Below, in pieces: positions 37,151-45,944 of a stretch of 64,000 nucleotides of DNA. Positions within the stretch are counted from its first letter, which is position 1; the number at the start of each line of letters is the position of its first letter. The notes beneath the pieces are model-generated. The model searched no databases and was not told the origin of the DNA. It saw only the letters and a list, made by a program, of their open reading frames with translations. A program made the translations under genes and the position numbers. Source of the stretch: a virus. The stretch covers positions 22,281 through 86,280 of IMG/VR virus record IMGVR_UViG_3300031758_008397. One strand, 5' to 3'.

Positions 37151-37315
37151 ATGTGACTAGAAAAAGATTTTATTTATTTGGCAAATCATATATGTCAGAT
37201 AAGCAATGAGAAGGAAAGACAAATCATTTTAGACTTTTGTTTGTCAGTTTTACCTAATACAACTAAAAGTTTTAATAGTGTAACCTTTAAAAAATATATA
37301 GCTCAAAGAACATAA
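37151..37315 (+). CDS. small protein with TGA as second codon
   Basis: ATG is followed at once by an in-frame TGA, then 52 codons of regular protein: LEKDFIYLANHICQISNEKE and then RQIILDFCLSVLPNTTKSF. Read with Trp at TGA it would start MWLEKDF, a natural N-terminus. Starting at the later TTG (LANH) is an alternative without the stop. The other two frames are closed. It fills what would otherwise be a 248-base gap before the next gene. Function unknown. Confidence 0.4.
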
Positions 37316-37344
37316 TTTAATAAAAATAATAGGAAATACATATC

Positions 37345-37695
37345 ATGGCTAAACCAGTAAAAGGTAATAAAAATAAAAGACCAGCTTCTGATGAGAGAAG
37401 ACTTAAGTCGGCACATCTTAATAATCTAAAGAGAAATGTTGCTATTATTTCTAGTAGAGAGTCTACTCCTGATGGGTTTAAAGTAACCTTTGTTAGTAAA
37501 GAAAAGATCAGAATTAAAGGGCCAGGTGCTCAGGCTATTAAACTAGCAACTCATAAGAATAGAGAAGATGTAATTGAAGCGGTAGCTCAAAGAAATTGGA
37601 CAAGAGTAGTAACACTTATTCCAATGGAAGCTGCAGCTTCCATTGACTATAAAAATACACAAGAACAAGAAGTAACTACAAAGAAAGTAAAATAG
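37345..37695 (+). CDS. hypothetical basic protein
   Basis: A 116-residue Lys/Arg-rich protein with a disordered N-terminal start (KPVKGNKNKRPASDERRLK). A KEKIRIKGPGAQAIKLATHK segment and alternating hydrophobics suggest a small beta-alpha fold that may bind nucleic acid. It lies directly ahead of the ribonucleotide reductase gene, separated by a long inverted repeat. Confidence 0.55.
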   Translation: MAKPVKGNKNKRPASDERRLKSAHLNNLKRNVAIISSRESTPDGFKVTFVSKEKIRIKGPGAQAIKLATHKNREDVIEAVAQRNWTRVVTLIPMEAAASIDYKNTQEQEVTTKKVK

Positions 37696-37703
37696 TGATC
37701 TAA

Positions 37704-37758
37704 TTGATAAGTTAACACATTACATAAAATTGTAATAAAAGCTGTGTTAACTTATCAA
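37704..37758. promoter_or_regulatory. 16-bp inverted repeat upstream of the reductase gene
   Basis: Perfectly complementary arms TTGATAAGTTAACACA (37704-37719) and its reverse complement at 37743-37758 flank a 23-base spacer. It lacks a terminal T-run, so a terminator is less likely than an operator or an RNA hairpin controlling the reductase gene, which begins 48 bases later. Confidence 0.45.
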
Positions 37759-37806
37759 TACATTTAAGTTTGTCTTTAAAAGATAAAATTATTATTACTT
37801 ATTTAT

Positions 37807-40800
37807 ATGTTAGTTGAATTTGAGTTAAATAAAGAAGAACAAGATATTAAACCTGACTTTGGTCCTGTAGGTTCTATTGTTGATATTAGAACATATAGAA
37901 GATGGCTGCCAAATAAAAAAAGAAGAGAGACATTTGTAGAAAGAAATGCAAGAGTAGTAGATGCTAATTTAGACCTTGTTAAAGATATTATTAGTGATCA
38001 AGAGTATGAGTTAGAAAGATCTACTATGATGGATCATATGAATAAATTACTAGCTCTGCCTTCTGGTAGAAGTATGTGGATTGCAGGCACTGAAGCTAAT
38101 AAAAAACATCCTGCTTCATCCTTCAATTGTTCAGCTTTAGCTATTAATAGAATAGAAGCTTTTACAACTGTATTTGAACTGTTAATGCTTGGTACTGGTG
38201 TTGGATTTAGAGTGTTTGGCTCTGATATTAATGAGCTGTCAAATATTAAGAAGTTTGATATATTGTTTGATTCTTATAACCCAAAGCCTAAACATGAGAG
38301 AATTGAAAGTACCATTGTAAGTTATTCTAAGAATGCAACTATTGTACAGGTTGGGGATAGTAGAGAAGGATGGATACATGCTTTACACGCTCTCTTAGAA
38401 ATAGCTTTTTGTATAAATAAAGATACGTCTATCTCATTTAATTTTGATTCTGTTAGACCATTAGGTGAGAGAATTAATGGTTTTGGTGGCACGGCTAGTG
38501 GTCATGAAGCATTAAAGAATTTGCTTAAAGATGTCTTTGATATCTTTAATGAATGTCCGGATAGTAAGCTTAGAAGTATTGATTGTTTAGATATTTGTTG
38601 TGCTATTGCTAAGGGTGTTGTAGCTGGTAATACTAGAAGATCTGCATTACTTTGTCTCTTTGAAGAAGGTGATGACCTAATGGCCAATGCTAAGGTAAAC
38701 CTATTTGATGATCCTACTTTAAAGGGTAAGTATTATAGAATTCAAAGTAATAATACTGAAGCATTAGGCACCCCTTATTTATCTGAATTAAGAGAGTTTC
38801 TAGAAGCCAATCCAGATGTTTCTAAAGAAGATTTATTCAAGTTTATTGATAAGTACAAACCTTCTGTTGAATGGTTAAAAGAAAGATTTAAAGTAATTGC
38901 TAATGCTGGTGATCCAGGCTTTGCTAACTATTTGAAGATGGTTGGTAAGAAGTGGTTAGCTGTTAGAAAGCACAGACCTGATTTTGATGTTAAGAAAATC
39001 TGGGAATATTTTTGTGATATTTGTACGAACCCATGCCACGAAATAATTTTGTCTGTAGGTTATAAAGATGGTAAAGGAACTGGATTTTGCAATTTAACAA
39101 CTCTTCCAATTAATAAATTTGTTATTAAAAAATGTAATAATAATGATTTATGTGCAGTTACTGGTTATAAGCTAGATGAGAAAGCTTTAGAACAAGCTAT
39201 TAAACTTACAGTTAGAATAGCTACAAGACAAACCTTTGTTACTATGCCTAGAGCTGAACTAGATGATACTCAGAAAGCTGAAAGATTGTTGGGAGTGTCA
39301 GTCACTGGTTGGATTCAATTATTTAATAAACTAGATTTGTCTTATACAGAACAAGAAGACTTAATGACTAAGTTAAATGACTGGGCTAATGATGAAGCAA
39401 CTACATATGCTAATAAGTTAGGTATTGAAAGACCCTTAATGGTGTGTTGTATTAAACCAGAGGGGTGCGGAAAAATTTCACATATAAGAACAACAACTGA
39501 AGGTTTATTAAGAGTTGATGAGATCGGAGATGTATCTAAATTAGGTTTTAATAAAGTTGATACAAACAATACAACAACTAAAGGATTTTCTATTAGAAGT
39601 GTATATAATAACGGCTTATCTAAAGTTGTAAAAATTAAACTAAACAATGGAAGAGAATTAGTATTTACACTCCAACATCCTTTTAGTGTAAATGGTTTAT
39701 GGAAAAATGCTGTTAATTTAAAGAAAGGCGATGTATTAGATATTGAATTAGATACTTATAATAAAGTAACTAATGAATTACTAGCAAATTACAGTGCTAA
39801 ATATAATCATTTAAGAAAAGAAGATTTATTATTTCCTAAAGAAATAACTAATGATTTATCTTGGTGGGTTGCTAGTGTATTTGCTAATGGTAGTGTAACT
39901 AATCATGCAATTAGTTTCTATTCAGGATATATAGAAGTAGTACAAAAGTTTGTTGATTTAAGCAATAGTTTATTTAATATTTCTACTGTTGCTACAAAAG
40001 ATAAAATAAAAGATATGTATAGGGTAAATATTAATTCTACAGATTTAGTTGAATATTTAAAGCTTAATGGTTTATTAAAGACAAAAAACTTTACTATTCC
40101 TCTTATTATTAGAAGATCTAGTAGAGAAGCTTTACTATCTTTTATTTGTGGTTATTTAGATAATGATGGCTGCTTTAAAAACAAAGGATGTAGTATTACT
40201 ACAAAGAATGAAAACTTTGCAAGAATGTTACAAGAAGTTGGAGAAGCAGTAGGGCTATCATTTAGTTGTTATGATTATACAAGAGAAACAACTAAAAGTA
40301 TTGGCATTTATTATGACTTACAGTTAAGTAGAACTTATTCAACTAATAGAGCTATTGATTTTATTAACAGTAATAGTATTAAAGCTAAATTAAATGGCTT
40401 TATTATTTCAAGTGATAAGAGTCATAAAAATCCTTATAAGGTTGATAGTGTTGAAGTATTAGAAGAGTTAATTAACACTTATGATATAGAAGTAGATGAT
40501 CCTCATTGGTATTATCAAGGTGGTATTAAATCGCATAATACTGGCTCTAAAGTATTAGGCTCTTCTAGTGGAGTTCATTGGGATTGGGCACCTTATTATA
40601 TTAATAGAATTCAAATGGGCGCTAATGATGCTCTTGCTAAGACATTAAAAGATCAGGGCTTTAGCTGGATTCCAACTCCTTATGATTTACTTAAACTATA
40701 TAATGATCAAGTTGAAGTGTTTAGTAATAATAATGTTATTAGATTATTTCAAAGGTTATTAGTTAGGTTTAATATTACTAAATCAAAATATGAGCCAAAG

Positions 40801-41328
40801 TTTAAAGATGTTTGGAGTAGAATTGAACACTTTAGATCTCTAACTGATAAGGATAAACAAGAAGCCTTTAACAATTCTAATGCAGTTTTATTTGAGTTTC
40901 CTGTTAACTCTGGTATGGTTGAATCTCAAGGTAGTGTAAGTGCTAGTAGACAGTTGCAAAATGTACTTAGATTTACTGATTGTTATGTTGATCATATGGT
41001 GTCTTCTACTATTACAGCTAAAGAAGATGAATGGGATAACTTAGCAGAAGAGTTACATCAAGAAAAGAATTGGTTTAGATTTATTAATGCGGCCTTCTTA
41101 TCTTATTACAGTGGTAATCATCCTCTTCTTCCTAATGAAGAAATAACAGAAGAAGTCTATAACAAGATGATGTCTTCTTTCAAGCAGTCTGAGTGGGTTA
41201 AAGATGGCAAGTTCTATGTCAATGAAGATCTATTAGCTAAATTAGAACAAGCAGCTTTAAGAGCTAATGTTGATATTGATGATGTTGATTTAGGTGCTTC
41301 TTGTCAAGGGGCATGTCCCGTCCGTTAA
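37807..41328 (+). CDS. nrdJ: class II (adenosylcobalamin-dependent) ribonucleotide reductase with intein
   Basis: A 1,173-codon precursor. Extein 1 (residues 1-553) and extein 2 (912-1173) join at KPEG/TGSKVLGSSSGVHW, the conserved active-site region; the mature enzyme would have 815 residues. CNLTTLPIN and the C-terminal CQGACPV redox pair fit monomeric class II enzymes. It converts ribonucleotides to deoxyribonucleotides using a B12 cofactor. Cyanobacteria make pseudocobalamin and often use class II reductases, so this suits the proposed host. An inverted repeat lies upstream. Confidence 0.85.
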   Translation: MLVEFELNKEEQDIKPDFGPVGSIVDIRTYRRWLPNKKRRETFVERNARVVDANLDLVKDIISDQEYELERSTMMDHMNKLLALPSGRSMWIAGTEANKKHPASSFNCSALAINRIEAFTTVFELLMLGTGVGFRVFGSDINELSNIKKFDILFDSYNPKPKHERIESTIVSYSKNATIVQVGDSREGWIHALHALLEIAFCINKDTSISFNFDSVRPLGERINGFGGTASGHEALKNLLKDVFDIFNECPDSKLRSIDCLDICCAIAKGVVAGNTRRSALLCLFEEGDDLMANAKVNLFDDPTLKGKYYRIQSNNTEALGTPYLSELREFLEANPDVSKEDLFKFIDKYKPSVEWLKERFKVIANAGDPGFANYLKMVGKKWLAVRKHRPDFDVKKIWEYFCDICTNPCHEIILSVGYKDGKGTGFCNLTTLPINKFVIKKCNNNDLCAVTGYKLDEKALEQAIKLTVRIATRQTFVTMPRAELDDTQKAERLLGVSVTGWIQLFNKLDLSYTEQEDLMTKLNDWANDEATTYANKLGIERPLMVCCIKPEGCGKISHIRTTTEGLLRVDEIGDVSKLGFNKVDTNNTTTKGFSIRSVYNNGLSKVVKIKLNNGRELVFTLQHPFSVNGLWKNAVNLKKGDVLDIELDTYNKVTNELLANYSAKYNHLRKEDLLFPKEITNDLSWWVASVFANGSVTNHAISFYSGYIEVVQKFVDLSNSLFNISTVATKDKIKDMYRVNINSTDLVEYLKLNGLLKTKNFTIPLIIRRSSREALLSFICGYLDNDGCFKNKGCSITTKNENFARMLQEVGEAVGLSFSCYDYTRETTKSIGIYYDLQLSRTYSTNRAIDFINSNSIKAKLNGFIISSDKSHKNPYKVDSVEVLEELINTYDIEVDDPHWYYQGGIKSHNTGSKVLGSSSGVHWDWAPYYINRIQMGANDALAKTLKDQGFSWIPTPYDLLKLYNDQVEVFSNNNVIRLFQRLLVRFNITKSKYEPKFKDVWSRIEHFRSLTDKDKQEAFNNSNAVLFEFPVNSGMVESQGSVSASRQLQNVLRFTDCYVDHMVSSTITAKEDEWDNLAEELHQEKNWFRFINAAFLSYYSGNHPLLPNEEITEEVYNKMMSSFKQSEWVKDGKFYVNEDLLAKLEQAALRANVDIDDVDLGASCQGACPVR
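39466..40539 (+). mobile_element. intein in the ribonucleotide reductase
   Basis: Residues 554-911 (358 aa). It starts with Cys right after KPEG and ends with the intein-typical SHN before Thr912 (+1 residue). Block B-like FTLQHPFSV is at about residue 620, and a LAGLIDADG-type endonuclease segment (FICGYLDNDGCF) near 780. A second LAGLIDADG-like half (WWVASVFANGSV) lies before it. The insertion site coincides with the conserved KPEG-T motif, typical for inteins that target essential catalytic sequences. Confidence 0.85.
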
Positions 41329-41349
41329 GCATAAATACTTAATAACTTA

Positions 41350-41757
41350 ATGAAGACATATTATATGGTTACAGCAAATCTTACCTTCTTTATAAATATA
41401 GAAGAAGGTAAGATTCCTTTTTATCAAGAGTTGGCAGAAAATCTAATGAATAATAGAGGCTTTGGTTCAGATCAATATAACTTTACTATGATTAATAAAA
41501 AGAGAAGTCAGGGTATTGATCTAACTCAGGCTTATATTAATTTATATTTAGAGTTCTATAATGAATCTGCTTTAGAGATTAGAGTCTATCAAGTAAAAGA
41601 AGATACTTCATGGAGTAAAAAAGGTAGTTGGTGCTTTGAGAATATATTAACTAATATATTTCCAGACAGTTGTGATACATATCAATTTAATGCTTCTAAA
41701 GAGAGTGCTTGGAATAGCTTTATAAAATATTTAAATAGTTCTACTCTAATACATTAA
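41350..41757 (+). CDS. hypothetical protein
   Basis: A 135-residue acidic protein with several aromatic residues (MKTYYMVTANLTFFIN). No domain recognised. It follows the reductase gene by 21 bases and precedes a cluster of small accessory genes. Confidence 0.55.
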   Translation: MKTYYMVTANLTFFINIEEGKIPFYQELAENLMNNRGFGSDQYNFTMINKKRSQGIDLTQAYINLYLEFYNESALEIRVYQVKEDTSWSKKGSWCFENILTNIFPDSCDTYQFNASKESAWNSFIKYLNSSTLIH

Positions 41758-41758
41758 A

Positions 41759-41905
41759 ATGAGAATAATTAAAGCTAGAAGATTAGATAATATTGTTATT
41801 GATTTACCAGATAACTTAGAAAGTTTGAAGTATATTATTAATAATAAATTCTATTTTTCTAGCTTTTGGTATGAGATAAATGAAGTTAATAAGAAACAAG
41901 CATAA
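41759..41905 (+). CDS. small hypothetical protein
   Basis: A 48-residue protein MRIIKARRLDNIVIDLPDN-... that starts one base after the previous stop. Short but in register and protein-like; an early-gene peptide of unknown role. Confidence 0.4.
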   Translation: MRIIKARRLDNIVIDLPDNLESLKYIINNKFYFSSFWYEINEVNKKQA

Positions 41906-41940
41906 AGCAAAAATAAAAAAAATATAAGCCACTACATTAC

Positions 41941-42149
41941 ATGACTCATAAAGATTGTATTAGTGAAAGTGGCTGTCTTTATACAGAGGTAATATATTAG
42001 TAGATATTCTTTGTAGATTAAATATTCATAGTTGGATATTTGGCTATAGATATGGATGGGTGGTTGCTAAGAAGTGTGTTAGATGTGATAAAACACACTT
42101 CTTTTATTATGATGTAATTGATAATATAATGTTTTACAATGACAAATAA
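41941..42149 (+). pseudogene. small zinc-binding-like protein gene with a -1 frameshift
   Basis: ATG opens THKDCISESGCLY and meets two adjacent TAGs. A -1 shift at the CTTTAT before them restores RGNILVDILCRLNIHSWIF and KKCVRCDKTHFF to the end. The second half (W-x-x-Y-G-W-V-V-A-K-K-C-x-x-C) is well formed, so I read it as one gene of about 68 residues that lost one base, possibly by assembly error in a T run. Possible zinc ribbon. Function unknown. Confidence 0.4.
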
Positions 42150-42152
42150 ATA

Positions 42153-42344
42153 ATGGAAGAACTACAAACTATAGATGATATTGTTAAATATTTGTTAGAT
42201 ATTAAAAGTAAGTATGGAAACTTACAAGTTGCAGATATAATTTGGGAAACTGCTGATAGACAAATGAATGAGCTAATTGCTATTAAACCTTGTGTAGTTA
42301 CTAATCCTATAACTAAAAAAGATTATTTGGTAATATTTGATTGA
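42153..42344 (+). CDS. small hypothetical protein
   Basis: A 63-residue protein (MEELQTIDDIVKYLLDIKSK...). Predicted alpha then beta; resembles small phage proteins of the 'acetyltransferase-like or DUF' size class but with no named match. Four bases after the broken gene, overlapping the next start by 8 bases. Confidence 0.5.
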   Translation: MEELQTIDDIVKYLLDIKSKYGNLQVADIIWETADRQMNELIAIKPCVVTNPITKKDYLVIFD

Positions 42345-42669
42345 TATGAAAGATACTAAATTATTAATTACATATAGTTCAAGTTGGGCTGATGAAATAA
42401 ATATTCAATGCTCTTTACTTATGCTTTTAAATGAATGGATTGAAATATGTAGAGATGCTAAGTTGGCATTTGCAAAGTATAAAAGCTGTTGTCATAGAGT
42501 TGGTAGTAATCAAGAGATTGATTATTATAGCTATCAACAATGGTTAGATTGTTACTCAATTAAAGAATTAACTAATGCTGAGTATAAAGTGTTTAAGAAG
42601 TTTGAAAGAGTGATTGATAACAATAAATTCTTTATACCAGAGTACTATGAAGAGGATGTTTATATATAA
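42337..42669 (+). CDS. hypothetical protein
   Basis: A 110-residue protein with several Trp and Cys and acidic ends. No recognised motif. Overlaps the preceding small gene. Function unknown. Confidence 0.5.
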   Translation: MIDMKDTKLLITYSSSWADEINIQCSLLMLLNEWIEICRDAKLAFAKYKSCCHRVGSNQEIDYYSYQQWLDCYSIKELTNAEYKVFKKFERVIDNNKFFIPEYYEEDVYI

Positions 42670-42695
42670 GGACTAAAGAAGAGTGTTTAGAAGAT

Positions 42696-42953
42696 TTGCT
42701 AACTCTTGATGAAGTAATTGATAGTTTCTTACATAGAGAACTTGTAGATGGTCAAACCTTAATTGACTTTCTTAAAGAGGGTACTAAGGTACCTCTTGTT
42801 GATTTTCATAAAAATATAAAGTTTCTTAATGCACTTAAAACAATGGCGGATAAAGAAGCTGCCACAAGAAGAATGAGTAAAGGTAGTGGCAAAAACTTAA
42901 GGTCTTTACAAAATGTTTTTAGTGAGTTTAGTACACCAATAAATTATGACTAA
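42696..42953 (+). CDS. hypothetical protein
   Basis: An 85-residue protein from a TTG start (LLTLDEVIDSFLHRELVDGQ). No ATG is available; the frame continues open upstream for several codons, so the real start may use another rare codon there. It overlaps the RNA ligase gene by 8 bases. Function unknown. Confidence 0.5.
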   Translation: MLTLDEVIDSFLHRELVDGQTLIDFLKEGTKVPLVDFHKNIKFLNALKTMADKEAATRRMSKGSGKNLRSLQNVFSEFSTPINYD

Positions 42954-43611
42954 GTTAAAAGCGCCAAGAATATATCATCTACCTTGGTCTGAAGTATTAA
43001 GTAAGGATGATAAGTTTATTAGATCAACTAATATATTTAAAGATAAAGAGGTTATTGTTACTTTAAAATTTGATGGTGAGAATACTTCTTTGTACAACGA
43101 TGGAACATTTCATGCTAAGTCTTTAGATAGTAAAGCACATGAGTCTAGAGACTGGTTACATATTTGGTGGAGAGAAAAACTATATACTAGTAATTATTTG
43201 TTGTTGCATGGTAAGTTGCCTGATTTAAGATTAGTTGGTGAAAATATGAAAGGCTTTCATACAATCCAATATAATAACTTAGAAGCTTTGTTTCTATTAC
43301 ATAGCGCATGGAATGGCACCACATGTTTGTCATGGGAAGAAACACTTAATATAGCTTTTATATTAAATATAAAAACTCCACCTGTATTGTATAAAGGTGT
43401 TTATAATGAAGCAGCTATAAAGGAATTAAACAACTTAGAAAAGTATAATGATGATTTAGTTGAAGGCTATGTCATTAGAAATGCTGGTGAATTTGACTAT
43501 AAAGATTCAATAAACAATGTTGCTAAATTTGTATCTAGCAGGTTTGAAATTAAAGGCGATCACTGGTCTAAAGGTAAAATAACTTTTAATAAAACTAAAT
43601 ATGAAATATAG
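42946..43611 (+). CDS. RNA ligase (Rnl2-like)
   Basis: A 221-residue nucleotidyltransferase. Motif I is KFDGEN with catalytic Lys41, motif IIIa/III is LVGENMKG near residue 97, motif IV DDLVEGYVIRN near 170, and motif V VAKFVSSRF near 195. It lacks the large C-terminal domain of DNA ligases; this minimal layout fits phage RNA ligases of the Rnl2/DRB0094 type. Such enzymes seal cut tRNAs in T4. The nearby abnormal tRNA genes make tRNA repair or processing a plausible role. Confidence 0.75.
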   Translation: MTKLKAPRIYHLPWSEVLSKDDKFIRSTNIFKDKEVIVTLKFDGENTSLYNDGTFHAKSLDSKAHESRDWLHIWWREKLYTSNYLLLHGKLPDLRLVGENMKGFHTIQYNNLEALFLLHSAWNGTTCLSWEETLNIAFILNIKTPPVLYKGVYNEAAIKELNNLEKYNDDLVEGYVIRNAGEFDYKDSINNVAKFVSSRFEIKGDHWSKGKITFNKTKYEI

Positions 43612-43894
43612 ATATAATTGTTATACAAGAAAGATTGGAGATAGAGAAGAAAAATATTACTGTATTGAGTACAATAAAACTGATGGAGACTATGACTCAG
43701 ATTGGTTTGAATTAGAAGACTTTACTGAGGACATGTGTAAAGATGTAGCTGAACTATTAAATGCTAAATATGCTTCAGAGCCTTATTATAAATATAAAAA
43801 GTCTAATAATGCTTATGTTTATGTAAAGGGTATATGTAAAGGTATAAATGAAAGAATAGCAGCTTTAGATCCTATAGATCCTAAAGATTTATAA
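43601..43894 (+). CDS. hypothetical protein
   Basis: A 97-residue, Tyr/Lys/Asp-rich protein starting inside the end of the RNA ligase gene (11-base overlap), so it may be co-expressed with the ligase. No domain recognised. Confidence 0.5.
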   Translation: MKYRYNCYTRKIGDREEKYYCIEYNKTDGDYDSDWFELEDFTEDMCKDVAELLNAKYASEPYYKYKKSNNAYVYVKGICKGINERIAALDPIDPKDL

Positions 43895-43952
43895 GTCTTA
43901 ATTAATTTGCTGTTTATATTATTTAAGTTTGTTTATTTAAGAAATTAAATAA

Positions 43953-43960
43953 TATAAATA
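43953..43960 (+). promoter_or_regulatory. T4-late-like TATAAATA motif
   Basis: TATAAATA 12 bases ahead of the next gene's ATG, in a 78-base intergenic stretch. Spacing suits a late promoter giving a short leader. In so AT-rich a genome the motif alone is weak evidence. Confidence 0.3.
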
Positions 43961-43972
43961 GTGAGTTAAAAA

Positions 43973-44566
43973 ATGGCTAAAAGAGTTACAAGTAAAGTAG
44001 TAGGACTTGGTAGTAAAGGATTTACTCATGCTCACAATGGTGAAGATAATGAACCTATTACTCTTAGAAAAGATCATATTACTTGTATAGTACAAGCTCA
44101 AGTAGATTTAACTAATGCTTGGTTAGGTAATGTTAAAAGATTTTATAAGGCTGATGATTTTGAATATTTTCTATTAGATACTTTACAAGACTGTATGATG
44201 AACATAGGAGCAATGATTTTTACTCCTAAATATGCTTGTTATGAGGTTAATACAGAAAATGTTATTAATACTCTATTAGAAAGACTAACTGTAATAAATA
44301 ATAATTTATTACCTACAGAATTCATTAAATATGGTGCTGATGAGATAAGTTCTTTTTGGGGCCTCTTAACAACTCAAGTTAGATTGTTAGAGACTCAATG
44401 GGTAAAATGGATGAATGAAGCTTCTATTGTTGATAGTAAAAGAGATCAATATGAACTACAAGAAGAACTAATAAACTTAATTAGTAAGTGGTCTTATAGT
44501 GAATGTAGATATTATTGTAAAATGAAAGGTTTACTAGTTAATACTTGGGAATCCAAACATGATTAG
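43973..44566 (+). CDS. hypothetical protein
   Basis: A 197-residue helical protein (GLGSKGFTHAHNGEDNEPIT near the start). No known motif. It overlaps the next gene by 8 bases. Could be a virion-associated or enzyme-like protein; unknown. Confidence 0.55.
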   Translation: MAKRVTSKVVGLGSKGFTHAHNGEDNEPITLRKDHITCIVQAQVDLTNAWLGNVKRFYKADDFEYFLLDTLQDCMMNIGAMIFTPKYACYEVNTENVINTLLERLTVINNNLLPTEFIKYGADEISSFWGLLTTQVRLLETQWVKWMNEASIVDSKRDQYELQEELINLISKWSYSECRYYCKMKGLLVNTWESKHD

Positions 44567-44858
44567 AATGCATAATAGCAATAACATTGCAGGTAAAGGA
44601 CAGCTAATGAATACAGGTTTTGAAGATCTAAAAGAAAAAATGGACAAACAAGAAATATCTAATAAACAAATAATTACAATACTTTATAAAAATTGGAAGG
44701 GTAATTTAGGTATTAGACATATTATTCCTTGCGGTCCTTTAAGATGGGGTACAACAGAGTATCACAAAGAAGAGCAATGGCTTATGGAAGTATATGACTT
44801 AGATAAAGGCGATATTAGAACTTATGCATTTAAAGATATTAAATATGTAGAGGATTAG
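44559..44858 (+). CDS. hypothetical protein
   Basis: A 99-residue protein; the C-terminal half WGTTEYHKEEQWLMEVYDLD-KGDIRTYAFKDI reads like a small WYL-type or SH3-like strand set, but this is only a resemblance. Function unknown. Confidence 0.5.
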   Translation: MIRMHNSNNIAGKGQLMNTGFEDLKEKMDKQEISNKQIITILYKNWKGNLGIRHIIPCGPLRWGTTEYHKEEQWLMEVYDLDKGDIRTYAFKDIKYVED

Positions 44859-44859
44859 A

Positions 44860-45015
44860 GTGTTAGGATCATTACTTCCAGGAACTGATAAGAATATAAT
44901 AAACTCATTAGAAGCTTATATAGCATATCAAAAAAGATTGATATCTAAATTGTCTAAAGAAGTTCAGCAGCAAAAGAATATGGTTAAAGAACTTAAAGCA
45001 TATATTAATAGTTAA
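44860..45015 (+). CDS. small coiled-coil protein
   Basis: A 51-residue protein from a GTG start one base after the previous stop. LLPGTDKNIINSLEAYIAYQ... leads into a Lys/Gln-rich amphipathic helix. Likely oligomeric; function unknown. Confidence 0.4.
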   Translation: MLGSLLPGTDKNIINSLEAYIAYQKRLISKLSKEVQQQKNMVKELKAYINS

Positions 45016-45021
45016 TAATAA

Positions 45022-45328
45022 ATGAAAAGGTCTAAAGAGATTAAGAGTATTTTTAGAAAAAGCTAAGATAGAATGTTATTACTTTACAAGAGAAGACTTA
45101 AAAGCTTTATTTGAATTGTATTATAAAGTTAAGGATATACATATCGGCTTTGAATGGGAATATAGTGGTATATATAAAATGGATATACCTTCAATAAATA
45201 ACTGTCCATCAAAGCCAGATAAGTATGATGAATGGTCTGATAGATTAAATGACATGTTTAATGCTGGTGCAATTCCAAAAGGTATATATTTAATAGAATC
45301 AGATTATTATTGTGATTGTATTGGTTAA
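45022..45328 (+). pseudogene. hypothetical gene with a +1 frameshift at codon 2
   Basis: ATG AAA AGG runs into a stop after 14 codons. Skipping one A after ATG yields KGLKRLRVFLEKAKIECYYF and then TREDLKALFELYYKVKD to the end at 45328. The run of four As looks like an extra base. A TTG start at 45116 is the only start in the long frame, so translation as it stands would be poor. About 101 residues if corrected. Function unknown. Confidence 0.4.
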
Positions 45329-45338
45329 TAAAAAAAAT

Positions 45339-45548
45339 ATGACTACTAATAAGAATATTGTTTCTATACATAGTCCAACATATGATGAGGTTATATACAC
45401 ATATGTTATGTCTGATGAGCAGTTAGAAGAATATAACCATATAACTAGAAATGGCACTTTAATGAATCTTAGAGTCTTTGGTGAGTTGAATATGAAGGGC
45501 CTTTTAAATAAAAGAATTAAACAAAATGTTAGTAGTATAAAACTATGA
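45339..45548 (+). CDS. hypothetical protein
   Basis: A 69-residue protein from ATG (MTTNKNIVSIHSPTYDEVIY). I prefer this start to an upstream GTG that overlaps the preceding gene. Four-base overlap with the next gene. Function unknown. Confidence 0.5.
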   Translation: MTTNKNIVSIHSPTYDEVIYTYVMSDEQLEEYNHITRNGTLMNLRVFGELNMKGLLNKRIKQNVSSIKL

Positions 45549-45871
45549 ATGGTGTACTTACAATTGATGCTAGCTATAATGATGTAGCTGGTCTTATTTT
45601 TAGGGATAAAGAAGTAAAAGCATTTTGTATATCTCATTTAAATGCATTACAAATGGGTGAGAGTAATACAGTATATACTGCTCAAGAGCTAGTATTATAC
45701 ATGTTTAGAGCTTTACTTTATAAAGATTATAAGCATTTACAAAGTCAAGTTGTGTTTAAATTTGATGGTGTTGAAGTAAAGTTTGATAAGAATATGAGAA
45801 CAAGGGCTGAGTATCCTTATTCAGTTTATGATGAATGTTTATGTATATTAGTTGGTGGCGCTGATGGATAG
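45545..45871 (+). CDS. hypothetical protein
   Basis: A 108-residue protein with no recognised motif, last of a co-directional run before a promoter and the endonuclease/tmRNA locus. Function unknown. Confidence 0.5.
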   Translation: MNGVLTIDASYNDVAGLIFRDKEVKAFCISHLNALQMGESNTVYTAQELVLYMFRALLYKDYKHLQSQVVFKFDGVEVKFDKNMRTRAEYPYSVYDECLCILVGGADG

Positions 45872-45888
45872 ACTGCTTACTTATTAAT

Positions 45889-45918
45889 TTGACATACTCA
45901 CTACTTCCATTATATAAT
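45889..45918 (+). promoter_or_regulatory. sigma70-type promoter before the HNH gene and tmRNA
   Basis: TTGACA (45889-45894), 18-base spacer, TATAAT (45913-45918). Both boxes are exact consensus. It would drive the HNH gene and the tmRNA beyond. Confidence 0.6.
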
Positions 45919-45944
45919 TTGTATTAGTTAATTAAAATACTAAT

